From JABDIY01 sp963803875 (GTDB lineage: Bacteria; Actinomycetota; Acidimicrobiia; Acidimicrobiales; SZUA-35), in the NCBI GenBank assembly GCA_963803875.1, contig CAWDOA010000016.1, forward strand, positions 310,001 through 374,000: 64,000 bases of DNA, read 5' to 3'. The notes below the pieces were generated by a model, which worked only from the letters and a program-made list of their open reading frames with translations, was not told where the DNA came from and ran no database searches. Both the position numbers and the translations under genes were made by a program. Each line of letters opens with the position of its first letter. Within the stretch, counting starts at the first letter, position 1. Shown piece after piece: positions 61,589 to 64,000 of this stretch.

Positions 61589-63887
61589 TTACTCGTAGAG
61601 GACTTCGCTGGAAGTGATCTCTTCCCGGCGGGCAGCCTCATCCTGTTCGTGTTTGGCCTCGCCGGCCTCGATGGCATCCAGTACATGCATGGCGATATCG
61701 GCGACTCGGACTTCGGATTCCTCTACCCCGTGACCCTTCACTCCGTCGTCCATCATCACATAGCAGAACGGACAGGCGGTCGCCACACGGGAGGCACCGG
61801 TTTCGATCAGCTCGTTTGACCGGTCGACGTTGATGTTGGTGCCGAGGTCCTCCTCCATCCACATGCGGGCGCCTCCGGCGCCACAGCACATTCCCTTGGT
61901 TCCGTTGCGACCCGCTTCGACCAATTGGACACCCTTGAGCGATCCGATCACTTTGCGGGGCGCCAGGTAGACATCGTTGTGGCGTCCCAGGTAGCAGCTG
62001 TCGTGGTACACGACCCGCTCTTCGAGCGTCGCCTCGGAGACATCGAGCTTGCCGTCGTCGATCAGGTACTCGAGGAACTGGCTGTGATGGACCACCTCGT
62101 AGTTGCCGCCGAGCTGGGGGTACTCGTTCTGGAGGGTGTTGAAGCAGTGGGGGCACTGGGTGATGATCTTCTTCACCCCGAGGCCGTTGAGGTTCTCCAC
62201 GTTCTGCTTGGCCAGCATCTGGAACAGGTACTCGTTGCCGGACCGTCGGGCAGGATCGCCGGTACACAGCTCGTTGGGGCCGAGGATGGCCACGTCGATG
62301 TCGGCTCGGCCCAGCAGCTTGGCCATCGCCTGGGTCACCTTCTGGTTCTTGTCGTCGAAGGATCCGGCGCAACCGACCCAGTACAGGTAGTCGTGGTTGA
62401 ACATCTCGGGGGCGTCGGCGGGATCGATGACCGGAATCGGCAGGTCCTTGGCCCAATCGGCTCGAGTGCTCTGGCTCATCGCCCACGGGTTGGAGCTGTT
62501 CTCCATGCTGCGGAACGCCTGGCCGAGTTCGGTCGGGAAGTCGCTCTCCATGAGCGTGAGAGAACGGCGCATGTCGAGGATCTTGTCGAGAATCTCGATG
62601 TTGACCGGGCAGATCTCGTCACACGCCTTGCAGGTGGTGCAGGTCCACACCTCCTCGGTCGTGATCCGTTCGAACACACTTTCGGAAGAGACCGCGATCT
62701 CCGGTTCGACGCCGATGGGCGGCGACACCGCCGGCTGTGCCGGTTCGGCTCATCACCTCGCCGGTCTTCAGCACAATCTCGCGGGGGTCGAGCGGTTTGC
62801 CGGTGGCGTTGGCCGGGCACACGCTGGTGCAGCGTCCGCACATCGTGCATGCGTCGGTGTCGAGCAGCTGCTTCCAGGTGAACTGGTTGACGGTGCTGGC
62901 GCCGAAGGTCTCGAGCGTTCGTGTTCTCCAGATCGGGAAGCGCCTTCATGGCGCCCTTGGGGCGATCGCGGTGGCTGAGGTACATGTTCAGCGGAGAGGT
63001 GAACATGTGCCGCATCATCGTTCCGGGGATGATGACGAGGAAGGTGAAGAAGCTCACGACGTGGGCGATCCACCAGAACTGGTGCCAGCCCGAGAGGTTG
63101 GCGGTGGACCGACCAGACGCGACAGCGGGTACCCGATCACGCTCCACTGCTCGAACTCGGGCCGGTCCTGGAGGGCGATCCGGTACCCCTCAGCGCCGAA
63201 CCCGGTGATGCCGATGGCCAGCAGCGTCCCGTTGATCACGATGTGTTCGGGCCGGCTCTTGACCGCGATGCGGTAGGGACGCCAGCTCTTCGGTCCGTAG
63301 CGGCGCAGGATCGCCAGGAACATTCCGGCCAGGAACCCGACACCGGCGAGGTCGCCGACGAGCGAGTAGCCCTTGTACACGTCGCCGTTGAGGAACTTGA
63401 GGCTCTCGGGAACCTGGTGGTTGATCTCGAGAACGGTCGTGACGGCCAGCAGGATCAGGAAGTTGAAGTAGATCAGGCTGTGCATGATCCCCGCGCCGGG
63501 TTCACGCATGAGCGTCTGCATGTAGATGCCGGATCGGAAATCGGCCATGCGGTGTTTGAGGTTCTTGGTTGTGGTCGCCCGGTTGTCAGGAGCGCCGCGC
63601 TCCCAGTTCCTCACCCGGTAGCTGAGTTGAACGCTCCCCACAGCAGCAGGATCGGCGCAACCGTGTAGAACGCCAGCCGTGAGCGGCGACGGGATGTTGA
63701 CGAAGACCTCGCGCTGGATCTCTGAGTCGTCGTGGAACTGAAAGACGGTGGCGGCGACACCGGACAGCGCCGTGATACGGGCGATGACGGCACCGACCGC
63801 CATCCAGATGTGATTGGCCTTGATCCGGCGAGGTGGGTTGAGCTCGGGATCGGAGTCCCGTAGATCCTCAGAGAGCGACGCATCCAT
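61589..63887 (-). pseudogene. EtfD-like membrane (Fe-S)-binding oxidoreductase (several apparent frameshifts)
   Basis: From ATG 63887 the N-terminal membrane part includes IKANHIWMAVGAVIARITAL, IMHSLIYFNFLILLAVTTVL and GWHQFWWIAHVVSFFTFLVI. A ferredoxin-like domain follows (CTMCGRCTSVCPANATGKPL and CTTCKACDEICPVN). Then come two CCG-type cysteine domains (ITQCPHCFNTLQNEYPQLGG, VYHDSCYLGRHNDVYLAPRK, CCGAGGARMWMEE). The frame breaks near 63680, 63625, 63110, 62915 and 62735; the longest intact piece is 61589-62728. The architecture matches actinobacterial EtfD/FadF, which passes electrons from ETF to menaquinone during fatty-acid oxidation. After correction it is about 765 residues. Confidence 0.85.
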
Positions 63888-64000
63888 GGTGTGAGCTTAC
63901 CTGCAGGTATAGAGCCGGTTGTCACCCAACCTGACTGTTTGGATCGGGTCTGTCCTGGGTTCCGCCGATCATCCAGATGGCAACACGCACGAAACAAACC

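Noticed and set aside
58156..63887. Programmed frameshifting as the reason for the broken frames.
   Set aside because: Too many breaks in unrelated genes, without shared slippery sequences.

Overview
The window is high-GC, gene-dense DNA from an actinobacterium. DivIVA, a crotonyl-CoA carboxylase/reductase, a wax-ester-synthase/DGAT-type acyltransferase, an EtfD-like membrane oxidoreductase, a LigD-type polymerase beside a stand-alone ATP-dependent ligase, frequent GTG starts and stop/start overlaps all fit. My best guess is class Acidimicrobiia (Ilumatobacter/Microthrix-like), probably a metagenome or long-read assembly, because many genes carry apparent indels. The taxonomic call is inference; there is no rRNA in the window.

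Layout. 0-8 kb: 5' part of xseA, a PAS-GAF-GGDEF-EAL c-di-GMP protein, a 95-bp tandem repeat, ccrA, a DivIVA protein with an acidic repeat domain, and an acetyl-CoA acetyltransferase. 8-18 kb: a DNA-maintenance block (dnaX, ybaB, recR, tadA), a disrupted collagen-like secreted protein, tRNA-Ser(GGA), the SRP RNA gene ffs, a lipoprotein, a flavin reductase-like protein, an ABC exporter, and tRNA-Ser(CGA) followed by three 112-bp repeats that each re-copy the tRNA 3' end. 18-36 kb: accessory metabolism (two SDRs, AlkD, Na/Pi symporter with PhoU domain, a flavin reductase/FNR fusion, PPOX protein, amidase, DMT exporters, AzlCD, DUF72, DUF169, DUF2855, glutathionyl-hydroquinone-reductase family) plus two members of an unrecognised paralogous family. 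36-46 kb: LigD-type polymerase plus ATP-dependent ligase, a divergent Lrp/ald pair, a secreted protein, dcd with overlapping DUF3817 and DUF3445 genes, DUF2505 and a WS/DGAT acyltransferase.

46-55 kb is the most interesting part. It is a cyclic-nucleotide-themed cluster: a SulP-STAS transporter ending in a cyclic-nucleotide-binding (CNB) domain; an MBL-fold hydrolase overlapping it; a class III nucleotidyl cyclase with tandem domains; a patatin phospholipase with an N-terminal CNB domain; an FtsX-type ABC permease; and an ABC ATPase with a C-terminal CNB domain. Together they could make, sense and remove a cyclic nucleotide and connect it to transport and membrane lipids.

55-64 kb holds aroQ, tRNA-Gly(CCC), a DUF3048 lipoprotein, a pirin, and a run of genes whose frames are broken many times while the pieces still read as intact families (LysR, EamA, SGNH hydrolase, EtfD-like). 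That pattern looks like consensus indel errors rather than gene decay.
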